64,000 nt of DNA from Carya illinoinensis (Eukaryota; Streptophyta; Magnoliopsida; Fagales; Juglandaceae). The notes below the pieces were generated by a model. It was given only the letters and a program-made list of their open reading frames with translations, had not been told where the DNA came from and ran no database searches. This document shows, piece by piece, positions 24,353-37,600 of the stretch (the stretch's first letter is position 1; the number at the start of each line of letters is the position of its first letter). The position numbers and the translations under genes were made by a program. Location of the stretch: contig NC_056758.1 in the NCBI RefSeq assembly GCF_018687715.1, forward strand, positions 15,257,501 through 15,321,500, written 5' to 3'.

Positions 24353-26594
24353 TGTGACGCCCCCAAATCCCCACGCACGAATACGGGAAAATCAAGACAT
24401 TCGGATGATGACATCACGGGTCACCACCCTATCGACATGTGTCAAGTGTGTGTATAAGCAACAATTGTGTACGAAGAAACACGCAGCGGATAGCAAAGTC
24501 ATATAACTAAGTACCAGAATTTTTCTTAATTTAATACAAAACTGATCAAAACATACATATTAAAATATTACAAAACACAAATATTATTTCAAAGCCAAAT
24601 ACAAAATATAAACTCCACTCAGAACTCCGGCGAAGCCGCATCCTCGGACTCAGCCTCCTCCTCCTCTTCCTCGATCGCTGCACCAAAATCTACGGTACCA
24701 GAAATGGTGCCGCAGGTAAGTAAAATCCAAACACCACTAGATAAAAATATATAAAACTCAAACAATATGCATGAAAGAAAAGCCAATGCACATGTCCCGT
24801 AAAGCCATATTTTTCCATGCACGCCAAAAACCTATTTAGCCCACAAAAACATATCGCTTAAAATCAAGTCTCGCCATTACCCAGATAATGGCCCAAACCA
24901 CCATTTTCCCAGAAAATGGATCAAAAACCTCAAAACCAAATTTCGTCATTTTTCCAGAAAATGGCCCGCATCCGAAAACCATAAAAACGATCCAATTATA
25001 ATGGCACCATGATCTCCCCTAGGGATCATTCGCACACCCTGGCTCTATGCCACACCGCAGGTAACGACTACGTGTATGACACCTAAACAAGCGATGCCCA
25101 GCGCGTACCTGGCCAGGCCATCCTCTAGTCCCCGCCACTCTAGGGACCACGAATTGACACGACAGCGTTACCATATCGTGCGATCCGTTCGTCGCCCTGC
25201 GACAACCCAGGGATGTCACTCAGTATTATCCACTCCCGAGTGACCAGAGGAGCTCCACCGAGATAATAACCCATCCGGGCCTGGGCTCGTGAAACACACG
25301 CACCCGAAAATCCATTTACACCAATAAAACAGGATTTTTCTCAATTAAAATAAAATGCACATTTATGCAATATGTAACACACGCCTTATGGCACAAATAA
25401 CCAAGCAATCACAAACAACCAAAACTAAGCACTCCGTCCTCGATCCATCCGACCCCCGAACTCTTCGGATTCAGTCCGGAATCAACCAACCAACAGATAA
25501 ATATTTATTGTAAGAGTAAAATACATTTAAATCTAAAAGTAGAGTTTGGAAAATACTTACAGCGCTATACGGTATTTTTTGAAAGATCGCAGCGTTGCAA
25601 ACGGTGGAGGAAAAGCAACGTAACAGTGTAATTTACACTATGGCCGTGGGTAATAAATTACCCACTTTCGAACGGGGACAAACTAAGGCACAAAATTGAT
25701 AGGAAATGGTCTTGAGATATTTATGAAGTTAAAGGAAATGAGTTTTGGCCGTGGGTAGTGGTGGAAACGGCGGAAGAAGCGGAAAAAGATCAAATCGGAG
25801 TTGAACTCGTGGAAACTACTCCGGCAACGGATCGAGACCAGAAATAGGTGGTTTAGGTCGGCAAGAGGTAGGGGAAGAAGCTATGAAGAGATGGTGGCCG
25901 AAGGTGGTGCGACGGCGCCGGAATCGGTGAAAAACCGTGTGGCTTGGAGGAGCTCGTGGTGGCTAACGGTGGCTCGGATGGAGGTGAAACTTGCTAGGGA
26001 TGTTCACCGGTGAGAGGGGACGAAAACTGGGTGGGTGGTTTAGGCCACGCCGCCGGCAAGCGGTGGTTCTAGGCTGCGAAAGCAACCGGCGACAGGGGAG
26101 AAAAACAGGGCAGGTGTTGTGACTTCTAGGGGCCCGTGGCGGCTAACGGATGGTTCGATGGTTTTGAAAATTGGTGGGGATGATCTCTGGTGGGAGGGGA
26201 AGAGAATGATGGGGGTGGTGCACTACAAGGCAGCCGGACGACGACGGTAAGGAGAAAGAGAAGTTGTTCGGCGTACGTGGGAGAGAAAGAAGAAGAAAGA
26301 AGAAGAAAAGAAAGAAAAAGAAAGAAAAAGAAGGAAAAGGAAAAGGAAAAAGGAAAAAGAGAAAAGAAAAAGAAAAGATGAGGGAAAAGAAATGAGGTCC
26401 AGTCCTCACTCCGGAAACCAAAACAGATCCGCTGAAAACGATTTTAAAATCGTAAAACGACTAAATAAATTGAACACAACATAAAATAAATAAAAAACAA
26501 TTTAAATACATTAATTTAAAATAAATAAACCAATATATTAATTAAATTAAAAACAACCCTTCAGTGAAAATATACGTAAAAGCGGGTCATCACA
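24353..26594. mobile_element. 2.2-kb LTR-like element, copy 1
   Basis: It starts TGTGACGCCCCCAAATCC and ends CGGGTCATCACA, giving inverted termini TGTGA/TCACA. A second copy starts at 61719. No 5-bp duplication was found (ATGGG on the left, GAAGT on the right), so it is probably one end of a rearranged retroelement. Inside are a minus-strand frame (24822-24619) also present in copy 2, a plus-strand CAG|GTAAGT donor-like site at about 24,715, and a purine-rich tract at 26280-26395. Confidence 0.72.
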
Positions 26595-29085
26595 GAAGTT
26601 GAGGATTTTCGCCCTATAAGCCTAGTGAGTGAGGTATACAAGATTATATTAAAGGTTCTTGCTAATCGATTAAGCTCAATGATGGAGTAAATTATTTCTA
26701 AGCCTTAGAATACTTTTGTTTGGGGGAGACTAATACTTGATTTAGTTCTCATTGGCAATGAGTGCTTGGATCATAGGTTGAAAGAGGGAGTACCAAGTAT
26801 CTTTTGTTAGCTCGATATGGAAAAAACATATGACCATGTGAATTGTGATTTTCTCTTTTATTCACTTGAGAGGTGCGGCTTTTGTGATCGGTGGATATCT
26901 TGGATTCAAATTGTGTTACAATTGCTCGTTTCTTAGTCGGTTTCTCGGTGGGTACTGATACTAATGGTTCTATAATAATCTTATATCTCTTATTTGCAAA
27001 TAACACGTTTCTTTTTTGTGATGCGAGCCTTAGCCATATTCAAGCTTTACGTGCACTTTTGTTCTACTTTGAAGCCGTGTCGGGGCTTAAGGTGAACCTT
27101 AGCAAGTCAGATATGATGGCGGTGGAAGCGGTGCTGTGAATCAATAGGCTGACAAATCTCTTGGGATGTAAAGTGTCTTGCTTGCCCATGAATTACTTGG
27201 GCCTTTTGTTGGGGGCAACTTTTAAAACAAGGGATATTTGGGATGGAGTTATTAAGAAAGTGGAGAAAGTGTTGATTGGTTGGAAACGGTTTTATTTATC
27301 AAAAAGGGCCAAATTACTCTTATTAAGAGCATTTTATCTTAGGGGTGTCAAATCGTATTAATGGGTCGTGTTCGTGTCTTGTTAAAACATGTATATTATA
27401 CCATATGGATAAATCTGAATTTGACCCGTTAAACTTATCGTGTTAAAATATCAAACCATAATACGTCCCATTAACATAATGAGTCATGTCGTATCAACTT
27501 GTTTCAACCCATTTATGTAAATGGATTGAATAGACCTGAAATTAAATGGTTTGACCTGATTAAATTTAGTATAATTTTATATAAATGTTAAAATACAATT
27601 TCTATAAAAAATTATAAAACTAACTAAAAATCCAAATAATTAAAATATAGAAATTAAAATTTTAAAAATGTTATTTTTAGATATAATTGTAACTTTAACT
27701 TTCTTAATGGGTCATAACGGGTTATAACGTGTCAAAATGGATTGACCCGTTATTAACCCGTTATACAATTCTATTTTAACAGGTCAACCTGTTTTGACCC
27801 GAACATGTTAAGACTAAATCCAAATATGTTGTTATTATCGTGTCATGTTCTTGTTGGGTTAACAGGTCGTGTCACATATTGCCACTCCTACAATTTATCT
27901 AACCTTAGACCCTATTTTCTATTTCTTTTTCTGTTACTTGTTGGGGTGGCGACTAGAATTGAAAAATTATTTCGAGCTTTCTTGTGGTGTGGTATAGGCG
28001 AGGAAACAAAATTTCATCTTGTAAAATCGGATAAAGTTTGCTTCCCAATCTTGACTAGAGGGTTGGGAGTGCTCAACTTAAGGACCTTCAATAAAGCGCT
28101 ATTGGGAAAATGGCTTTAGAGATACCACTTGGAGGGGGATTTGTTGTGGAAGGAAGCTATTAACCATAGACATGGTAGTGTTTTTTTTTTTTTTGGGTTG
28201 GTGCTCTAATGTTGCGAGGGGGTATGGTGTGGGTTTGTGGAAATTTATTAGGAGGGGTTGGTCGTGTTTTGAAATTCATATCAGTTTTATTGTTGGAGAT
28301 GGAACCCGAATCAGGTTTTGGAAGGATGTTTAGTGCGGAGAGAATACTCTTGAAAGGGCTTTCCCAGCTCTTTTCAACATTGATACTAACAAAGAGGCTT
28401 CTGTGGCGGATCTTCATGCATTTTCTCATAATTCTCACCATTGGAATGTCCTATCTAATAGGGCTAATCATGATTGAGAATTGCATACAGTTTCAAAATT
28501 TTTCAGGTTGATATTTTCCACAGGGAGGCTAATGGTACATGGGGATTGGATACAATGAAAATCTAGTGACAACAAGAAATTCACTGTGAAGGCATATTAC
28601 AAATTATTGGCACCTCATGGTAATGATACTTTCCCGCGGAAAAGTATTTGGAGGTCCTACGCGCCTTTCAAAGTGGCTTTCTTTATATGGACTACGGCGC
28701 TTGAGAACATTTTGACCACAGATAACTTGAGGAAGATGAGACTTATATTGATGGATTGGTGCTATATATGCAAAAATCATGGAGAGCTAGTGAATAACTT
28801 ATTATTACATTGTGAGGTGACAAGAAAGTTGTGGAATGAGATCTTTAGAATAATTGATGTTTCTTGGGTAATGCCATTGAGGGTGGTTGACTTACTCGCT
28901 TGTTGGACGGATATTCACAACTGTGCTTAGGTGGCGGCAGTAGGGAAGATGATATCACTATGTATTATGTGGTGCATTTAGTCGAAAAGGAATGCACAGT
29001 GTTTTGATGATAGAATATACTTAAGCATTTTTTCTGTATACTTCATGTGTACATAGGTTTTGCTTACTTTCATGATTTCAAAAAA
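26595..29085 (+). mobile_element. L1-type LINE, reverse transcriptase to 3' end, decayed
   Basis: Reading starts with VEDFRPISLVSEVYKII. Part of the catalytic core is deleted near 26,930, and the FADD box is changed to FANN (ANNTFLFCD). It continues through VSGLKVNLSKSDM, LGCKVSCLPMNYLGL and, after an insertion at 27340-27890, FRAFLWCGIGEETKFHLVK, the zinc-binding domain (28586-28930: ENILTTDNLRKM, WCYICKN, LLLHCEV) and the family tail at about 29,030. Catalytic loss and frameshifts show it is dead. Confidence 0.82.
27340..27890. mobile_element. Miniature hAT-like element in the LINE
   Basis: The left end TAGGGGTGTCAAATCG and right end ATTGCCACTCCTA are imperfect inverted repeats of a common hAT type. 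TTTTATCT precedes it and ATTTATCT lies just beyond, which resembles a diverged 8-bp duplication. GGGTCGTG/AACGGGT phrases fill the inside. LINE coding flanks it. Confidence 0.65.
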
Positions 29086-29312
29086 ATTTGAAAAATACTT
29101 TAGTTACAAAGGGAGTACATAAAAATAAACTTACAAATTAATATAGTTTGATATGGTATGTCGGATTGTAAAGTTACTTTTATTATAAAGTAGATCTAAC
29201 GGATTCCATAAAATCATACCAGTTTATGGATATATTTTATATAATCACTTTATGTCTGTAACAGTTCTCATAAAATTTACTTTTTACTTATAAAAGAAAT
29301 TACAAAGATTTT

Positions 29313-29530
29313 AAGGTTGGGTTTGAGTAGTGAAAAATGTTAAGAAGTATTGTGAATAGTAGTGAAAAAGTAATGAAAAAATAATAATAAAATATTGAAT
29401 AATAATAAAAAGTAATGAATAATAATAAAAAATATGTGAAAAGTAATAATAAAATAATAACTAATGATAAAATATGTTGAAAATAGCTGAAGTACTTTTT
29501 TTTTTTTTTTAATACCCAAACATAGGTTTA
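29313..29530. mobile_element. Miniature element with GTAATAATAAA-type core
   Basis: Its ends GTTGGGTTTGAGTAGTG and TACCCAAACATAGG are roughly complementary. The core is a run of AATAATAAAA and GTAATGA words. Confidence 0.5.
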
Positions 29531-29534
29531 AACT

Positions 29535-29745
29535 CTAACCAATTCGGTTCGGTTTGATAAGTGAAAATTTTGAGATAAGAATTTTGAGTTTTAATATGAA
29601 ATATTAAAATATTAAAATATAATAATATTATTATTTTAAAATTAGAAAAAGTTAAAAAAATTTAAATTATTTGTTATATTTTAAATAAAAATTTGAGAAA
29701 ATTATAATAATTTTTGAGTTTTAGACGAGACCGACAAACCGAACC
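29535..29745. mobile_element. Miniature element adjoining the U11-48K promoter
   Basis: It begins TTCGGTTCGGTTTGATAAGTG and ends GACGAGACCGACAAACCGAACCG, a clear inverted terminal repeat (CGGTTCGGTTTG/CAAACCGAACCG). The AT-rich core resembles the GATGAGATG family. It ends about 110 bp before the U11-48K start codon. Confidence 0.7.
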
Positions 29746-29854
29746 GTCCAGTCATCTCCCTGTTCTCTCACAAACGGTGGCTCCTCGCTTTCACTTTTTA
29801 CCCTCTCTCCCCCTCCTCCTCTCTCTCCTTCTGTTCTAAACTGCGAGTGAACTG
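29746..29854 (+). promoter_or_regulatory. U11-48K 5' leader and proximal promoter
   Basis: The region is pyrimidine-rich (CCCTCTCTCCCCCTCCTCCTC). No convincing TATA box lies close by; the AT-rich sequence farther up belongs to the miniature element. Confidence 0.45.
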
Positions 29855-31065
29855 ATGGACCTTTCTTCCTCGTCTTCCGTTTCTTTGCCTCAAAACCCTA
29901 GCAGAAACTTTTGTTACTCTCAGCCTCAGAATCCTCCATCAAAGCCTGCTGACCTCCACACCACACTCTCCTCCCTCAAAAGCCTCATCTGCCTCTCGCA
30001 CCAAACTCTCCACTCCCTCTCCATTCTCGTCCCTCCGAAACCACACCGAAGCCCCAATCACGTCCCATGCCCCTTCAATCACCACCATCTCATGCCCCCT
30101 CACTCCCTCTTTCTCCATTCTCTCCGCTGCCATTATCCCAATCTCCCCCTCCAAAATCGTCTCCACCAGTACTCATCCGATTCCCCTTTCGACTCCAATT
30201 TTCATTCCATATTTTTGTACGGGGACTGCCCGGGTGTTGTTTGCTTGTCGAGTCTAGATTCTGCGAAGAGGACGTTCACGATTCCGACCTTTTTATCCGT
30301 CGAGTTCGCGGATCTTGTTCATTGTGGCGGAAAAGAGGTTGAAGGGCTTCGGAAGGAGTGCTTTTTGGAGATTACTCCGTCGGAGTTAGTGGCAATTAGT
30401 GGTGAAACCGAGGCTTGGAGTGATTATCCTAGTGCCTACTCCCATGGTGTTCTTCGTGCGCTTTCTAGGGGTACGAGGATGCTTAGAGAGTATGGATTGA
30501 TGAATTGGGTAATTGCCAGTTCGCCGCTTTATGGTGGTGTTGTGCTTGATGTCGCTCTGAGGGACCATATATTTTTGCTTTTCAGGCTTTGCCTCAAGGC
30601 AATTGTGAAGGAAGCTCGAAGTTTGGATCGGGATCAGGACCAGATGTATAAGGGGAGGAATATGAGTTTCAAATGTCCCGTTTTGGTTCAAGCATTGATA
30701 TGGTTCGCATCTCAGCTTTCTATTCTGTATGGGGAAATGAATGCAAAGCTATTTGCTTTTAACATGCTTAAGCAATGTATATTAGATGCTGCTGCACTTG
30801 GCTTGCTGGTGTTCCCCTCTGAGCAAAAGGTGACCGAGTCTGCCACTCTAGAAGAAGAAGGTTCTCCTTCTCAGAATTTGGTTGGTAATGGCTCCGGTAT
30901 TAGCGATGCCCAATTACTTGAAACAACCATGAACAATAAACTGAACTGCACCGTTACTGGAAAGGTCATTTTAGAGTCACAGGTCGCGGCAGCAATAGCT
31001 GCACTGCGTGAACGGGCTTTGCTTGAAGAGAAGATCAAGGGTTTACGGCCTTCCCGACCACTTAC
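29855..31065 (+). CDS. SNRNP48: U11-48K exon 1 (residues 1-403, CHHC zinc finger)
   Basis: The exon runs from ATG to TTAC|GTAAGT. A Ser/Pro-rich start is followed by the zinc finger at residues 72-92 and a long folded region (about 100-350). Two bases of codon 404 are left at the donor. A telo-box-like AAACCCTAG lies in the first codons (about 29,892). Confidence 0.92.
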
Positions 31066-34000
31066 GTAAGTATCGACAGTATGTTACTATTCTTTTTTAT
31101 ACCTGTATTTTTCTTTATTTCGATTTAAGAACAAAAAATACCCCTACTCCTTTTTGGCATCCGAGAACTCTATTGAAAACTAATAAAAAGTAGGGGGGTA
31201 ATTCAAAATAAGAGAGATAATTGAAGGTAGGGGTGTCATAAAAAACAAGAGAGAGAATTTAATGTAGTGGGATAATTCAAATGAAGTGTAATAATTTAAA
31301 AAATATTATGTTCTAGCAATTTTCTATTGGCACAATTTACGGTAGGATGGATGTAGGAGATAATTTTCCCTTTTTCTTATTGGCATCGGGTGTCTGAGAA
31401 CTAAGTCTTGACTAATCCCGGGGTGTATAGGCCCTCGGCAAGGAGTTTCCCCAAGTGTATCTAAGATAATTCAAGGGGAAGTTCTCCAGTCCAATGGCCC
31501 TTAGAAATTTTTTACACCCAAGAGGATTCAAATCTTAGACCTAGAGGGAGCATACATCCAAGACCAATCCCTTTACCACTTGAGCTAATCCCTACGGGTT
31601 AACTATTCGGTGTAGGACAGAAATTCAAAAATGTTTACATCAATAAAGGATGCTTGCATACTTAAATTAAGAGAGGTACTGAGGGCTATTTAAAATTTTA
31701 CAATATTTTGACATTAACATATCTTTATTGCCTTCTACCTCTTCATTGCTTCCTACAAGAAGGTAGGGTGGTGGACATACATTTTGAAAATGTATACATC
31801 AACAAAGGATGCTTGCATGATTAAATTAGCAGAAGTATTGTGGTTCATTTAATAATTTTACCAACATTTTTATATCATTTTTTTTATTTACTACCTTCTC
31901 GCTGCTTCATTGAGTCCTACTTTTTTGTAGAATTGTCATGTTTTGGTATTAGGTGGTAAAATATTGTGTAGGCTTAGGGTATGTGCTGAGCCAAGTATCA
32001 GCTGTTCGAGCTGGACTTGACAAAAATATATCTAGGCTCTAGCTCATCGAGTGCGAGTTGAGCTCCAAAAGGTTGTTCAAGCTTAGTTCAAGTAGTATTA
32101 GCCAAGTTCAAACTCTTATTTTACAAACACAAAGAAGAAAAAAAAAACTCGGATCAAGCATTACTCAGAAATTGCAGTTAACATGAACAACAATAAAAGA
32201 AAACATAGATCGATTGTCATAAACAGAAACCAGCGGACCTACTTTGAACCTTGAATCAATTACCTGCTTGAAGACTCATTTTGGAGTTCATACCGACGAT
32301 TTCTTACCAAAATGTTGAGGACATAGGTGACAAGACTAAATCCATTTTTTCATGGTCAAAACACAATCTCATTGTAATTTTTTTTCCCAATATTTTGTTT
32401 TTGTTTTTGTTTTTTGTGAACTTGTACCATTTTCATCTTTTATAAAGTTTTTGTCGTGAGCAATCTTTTCTTTATTAAAATACTATTGTCATAATATTAT
32501 AGCTTTTATTATGTTTTATAAATGGAAGTGTGAATGTGAGAAATATAAAAAAAGAGAGGAAAAAGGAAAGAAATACTATTTTTTTTTAGATTTATGAATA
32601 TTGCAACCCAAATATAGAGAAGTATTGTAGCTCATATGACTTTCATTAACTTTATATAACCCATTGGAGAGCGTATTTTGACATGTTAACCATTTTGCAT
32701 TTATATGCAAAATGGCTAAACCATTGTGAATCCTCTTACGAGCTTTAAAGAAGTTAAGTAGATTTGTGTTTTGTTTGCGACTTTAATTGAGTTGAACCGA
32801 GCTTATGCAAATTTGACTCATTTAATGTTTGAGCCAAAGTTCATTTACAGCCCTACTTAAATTGATTGGAAATGAGAATGATTTGGCCTGTATCCTATTT
32901 ATTAATTTGAATGTCTAATAAATGTTACATTCTTGTATCAACTTGGATCAATATATTAAGATGGTGCCTAAAATGTGATCAAACCAATATTTAACAGTCT
33001 CTTTGATGGATGGCATTGATTGGGTTATATAATTTACGTGGTTTTGGTTGTGTAAATTGGCTTCCAAACGTCCTGTTTGAATTCATTTTATATCTAATTA
33101 CACGGAGATAGCAGATATATATTGTATCCAGGTTTATCCATCTGATTAACCTGTTCATTTTTTTTACCTATTTATTGTGGTCCTACCATGATTTTTTTTT
33201 TAACATCAATGTAATGTTGGACAATGTGTCATTATATTGATATGTTCCTGTTTGACTTATGGTTTTAAGATCTTCTTCTATAGTACAGTTAGTCTTGATA
33301 GACATACCAGTTTTCAGTTTTTATAATAATAAATGCTGAAGTGAATGTCTTTCTACTTGTAGATTTGCTGAGCATGATTATGTATCACAGAGAGCTGATG
33401 AGGAGCGGATAAGACGTCCTAATTACAGGTCTATAGTTGAGCATGATGGACTTCATCAGCAACGGTTTTCTAATCAGGTTAATGATATCATAGCCTTTTT
33501 ATATAGTAGCAGGAACTTATGTGCTAACTGTATATTGTTTGGTTTGCAAAAAGTGGTTTGGCACTGGAAATCTTTTGTTTTCCAAAAACTACTTATGTTG
33601 ATTATGACAATTAAGTCTTCAGAAATCAATTCAATTGTGGTTGGTTTCTACTGATCTTTGGGCTTTTGAGAACTTTTGTGACATTCCTTATATGTGGGAA
33701 CTCTACCTATTGCTGGCTGAGAGGAAAGGGATGGGAAAGATTGGAAGGAAAGGAGTAGTGGATGGAAGGTGATATCTCCTTAAGACTGAGGGAACATCTT
33801 TCCATGGGGCTCATTATTTGTTTACTTATAAAAAAATAATAAGTGGATAAAAATATTTTTTGGTAGCTGCTTTTCCAATCTCTTCCCCATGTTGAACCAA
33901 ACAAGTGAAATACATATCCTTTCTTTTCTTCGTTTATATCTTGCCTTCCTGCATACACATCAAAAGAATAACAGCACCCATTCCCATCTTCTCTATATTT

Positions 34001-34634
34001 CCATGCCCTTATCCTGTCCCTTCTCCTGCCAAACAGTGTTAAATCATTCCACATTTTTTAGGAATGCGGTTTTTTGTTTGCTTGTGTTTCCCCTTCTTTG
34101 GGTTCAGTCTGATAAAGTATGAACATGGATGTTACTTATAAAAAAACAATTATAAATATGTACAGTAGGTTATACTCCAAAGGAATTGCTGTTAGAATAT
34201 GAACATCCCTATTTTAACGGAAGCAGCCGCAACACAGTTGTAGACTTGTGGTCATGTTAAAACACATAATCCTTGTCCACTTGTAGCTATTTTGATAGAA
34301 AATGACCAACTTTCCTGAATTGACCCATCATAACATCCATATTAGGATGTCATCTCACTTGGATTACCTTGCTGTTAAAAATCCATCAAGGAGTTGACCA
34401 CTTGGCAGATTTTAAGACGTGTGTTCCCTAGGCTTAGCAACTCAACTTGAAGATTAACCCTTTGAAGTGCTTATTTTGAGATTCTTTGCTCAAGATCTTT
34501 TAAGGAATTTGCCTTAAGAAATACAATCAGGGGTTTTCAGTATGGTGCGGCACAACTTAAAGATGGCTCCTCTAAAGTGCTTCTTTTGACAGTCTTCACT
34601 CATATTGTAGAAATTGGCCTGAAGACAAGGAGAC

Positions 34635-34669
<35 letters not shown>

Positions 34670-37600
34670 ATCCTTGAATCCTATTAGGTTGGAGAATGGG
34701 TAACTGTTATGAGCAGCTATCCAAGCATGGAGACTGTTGAAGACTATGACTCTGAACTCCGTTACTACCATGTCATGGTCTCCAAAAGTTTCATATTGGG
34801 TTCTTGCAAAATACACCATATTAAGCAAGTTGGGGAGCACCCTCCACGCATCTAAATTTCATTGACTTCCCCAAGAGTTTAACCAACAAGCCAACAACTT
34901 CACCAACCTTTGGACCATAACCTCTCAATCCTGAAAGTGTTGAGTATTGCCACCCATAAATTTCTAGTCAACTTACAATCTACCAAAAGGTAATTGATTC
35001 CCCATTTTGTTTGCACATACCACAACACTTCAGAACAATGTCTCTTTCTCAAATTATCTCTTGTTAAATCTTCTCCAAATGCCATTTTGTGGAAACGAAT
35101 AGCCAGTCTAAGAGTCCAAATGAGTACATTAAAATAAAACAATCTCAAATATCCATCTTTTGGACAGGTTTTAGCATATTCGAGCATCACTAACTCTTCT
35201 CCACCTAAAGGATGCATTGTACTACCATATATTATTAGGAGTTAAGTACATAAACAGTCTAGGTTTTATATTTTATTTTATTGCACTTCAGGTTCTCAAT
35301 TTTAACCATTTGCTCCTTAGGTTTGTAGTTTTTTTTCCAATAATACCCTCCAGATTTTCATTAGACTGTTTAACGGAAATCAGCTGTGTCATGCCACCTA
35401 TCAACAGGTGCCATCCCACATGGCTGATCAGCGTGTGAGGTTGTTGGGTTTCAGCCCTTCTTAGAAGGGGTTGGGACCAAGCCCTAGAGTGCCAAAGTGG
35501 CTGGGACCAGCTCATGACCCAGCACCCTCGCATGCAGAGGGCCTGGGTCCAGCCCCCCGCATGATGGGTCGGAGGGAGCTTGGACCAGCCCCCACAATGC
35601 CAGAGTTGGGTGTCCTCCTCCCCCTTTGGCACGCCACACCTTTTTTATTTGTTATATTTATGACCCTTTGGTTTTTAATTTTTTAAGATTTCCTTTATTT
35701 TTTATTTTCTTATATTTTTTTTATTTTTTTTGTGTTTGTAAAAATTTACATTGAGGCTTTTTTTTTTTTGCAAAATTACTTTTTTTTTGGTTTTTTGAAA
35801 TTTTATTTTCTAGGTTGTAATTTATTTTTCTATTTGTAAATGACTTAAGATTTTTTATAATAAGACTTCTAAAACTATTTTATTATTTTTAGCCATGTAG
35901 CGTGTCACATAAATTTTCGTATGACAATTTTATAGAGGGGTCTTATTGAAAACAATTACTAACCTAAAGAGCGAATTGACAAATTGAAAGAAATAAGGGG
36001 AGTGAAAAGATAAACCTATAAAACCTTGAGACTGTTTATGTACTTAAGTCTATTATTAGAGATCTGCAAATGTTTTGCAACTGAAGCTTCCATATGTTGG
36101 GATAATTGAAACAACTCCTAGTAGAGTGTCTACAGGGGCTATCCTCATGATATAAGTCATGTCAAAATTTGATTCTAGACCTGTCCCTCGCCATGTATAA
36201 AATAGAACAAGAAAAAGCACCTGCTCTCTCCTGATGTTTTTCCATGCTCTGGCTCCAAAAGGCCAAATAACCTCATTTGAACACACATGCTATTGTATGT
36301 GATTTCCACCACCACCAGTCCACATAACTTCCCTCCTAGTGGCTTCTAATTATTTCTCCAAACTGTTACTAGTTCTTAAAAAGGTGTATGCTTTTGTATA
36401 CCTCAAGTGTACTTGGGCTATGCCTATCCTTTTATCAATGAAATATCATATTACTTATCAAAAAAAAAAATAAATTATTTCTCCAATGGAGCTTTGTGGT
36501 ACAAAAGCAAATTTCTAATGCCCTAACCAAAGGATGGCATATGGGGTTGCAAATCTTAGACCGCTTGACTAGGTGGAGCTTGAAATGACTGCCAATCCCT
36601 CTACACAAGAAGTCTCTCTAATGCTTGTCAAAGTGCTTGGCTATGCTTACAGGCATAGGGAGAAGAGACAAGAATTAGGTTAGAAGGTTTGAGAGAGTAC
36701 TTTTGATTAAAGCAACTCAACCTCCTTTAGATAAGCAAAGCTGCTTCCACCAAGCTAAGTGGCGTTAGTGTTGGTGGAAAGCACCAGGCACACTTAAGTG
36801 CATAAGCCACATAGAGCCTAGGTGCAAAGTACAAGCGCACGCTTGATTGAGGTAAAGCGTATAATTTTAAACATAATATAAAATAACAAAATATCCATAA
36901 AACACAGTAAAAAAAAGCAATATATTAATACACTTGTCCTATTATCTTAGTTGTTTGAGTATTATGCAACATGATATATACATAGTTTTCTCGTGCTTTA
37001 CAAAAATATACATAACCATGATATTTGATAGAAATGATAAAGTAAATAGTTGAATTAAAATATAACCAAAAGAAAATGCCCAAAAAAGCACAAGAATTAT
37101 TGGTACTGTCTTCCATGCCAACATAAGTAATACAATGCAATATTAAAGCTTATAATCAAATTTATCATTAAGCAAGGACTGTTATCATTTTCATCAAAGG
37201 ATTTGTGATGCTCATTATCATTTGTCAACTTCATCTAAATTAATAGCCTCCCCTTCATCTAGAACGGAACTGGTTTTCCTCCATGGTGACCTTACCCTTG
37301 AGTCTTGATCTCATGCTGAATTTTTCTTCTTCAACTGTAGCAGCTCTAGGAATTATGCCCCATGTCAAGAAATAACCGTCAAACACAATATCCTCGTTAG
37401 CATATTCATTAGCTTTTTATTCTCCTTCATCAGTTGTCCCAGCCAGACTCTCGTTGCTATAATCTATCTCACCCAAAGAAATTGGATCAACTGTGCCACG
37501 TGATTACAACTTTGCTTCAGGGATTGATTGTAACCTACATAATTTAGGTAGTCATGAATTAAAGGGCATATAGGCAATTGAAGTTATAACTTCATTCTCT

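Larger units (their letters stand above)
31066..33362 (+). other. U11-48K intron 1
   Basis: The intron is 2.3 kb, from GTAAGT to TTGTAG. It contains a tRNA-derived SINE on the minus strand and a diverged tandem duplication; the rest is AT-rich and unassigned. Confidence 0.8.

Noticed and set aside
30386..30691. 101-codon minus frame within U11-48K exon 1
   Set aside because: Antisense shadow of a clearly conserved coding exon.
32890..32905. Single GTATCCTA (also GTATCCTAA near 46,216) in U11-48K introns
   Set aside because: Single imperfect motifs without a partner. The enhancer requires two close copies, found only at 48286-48306.
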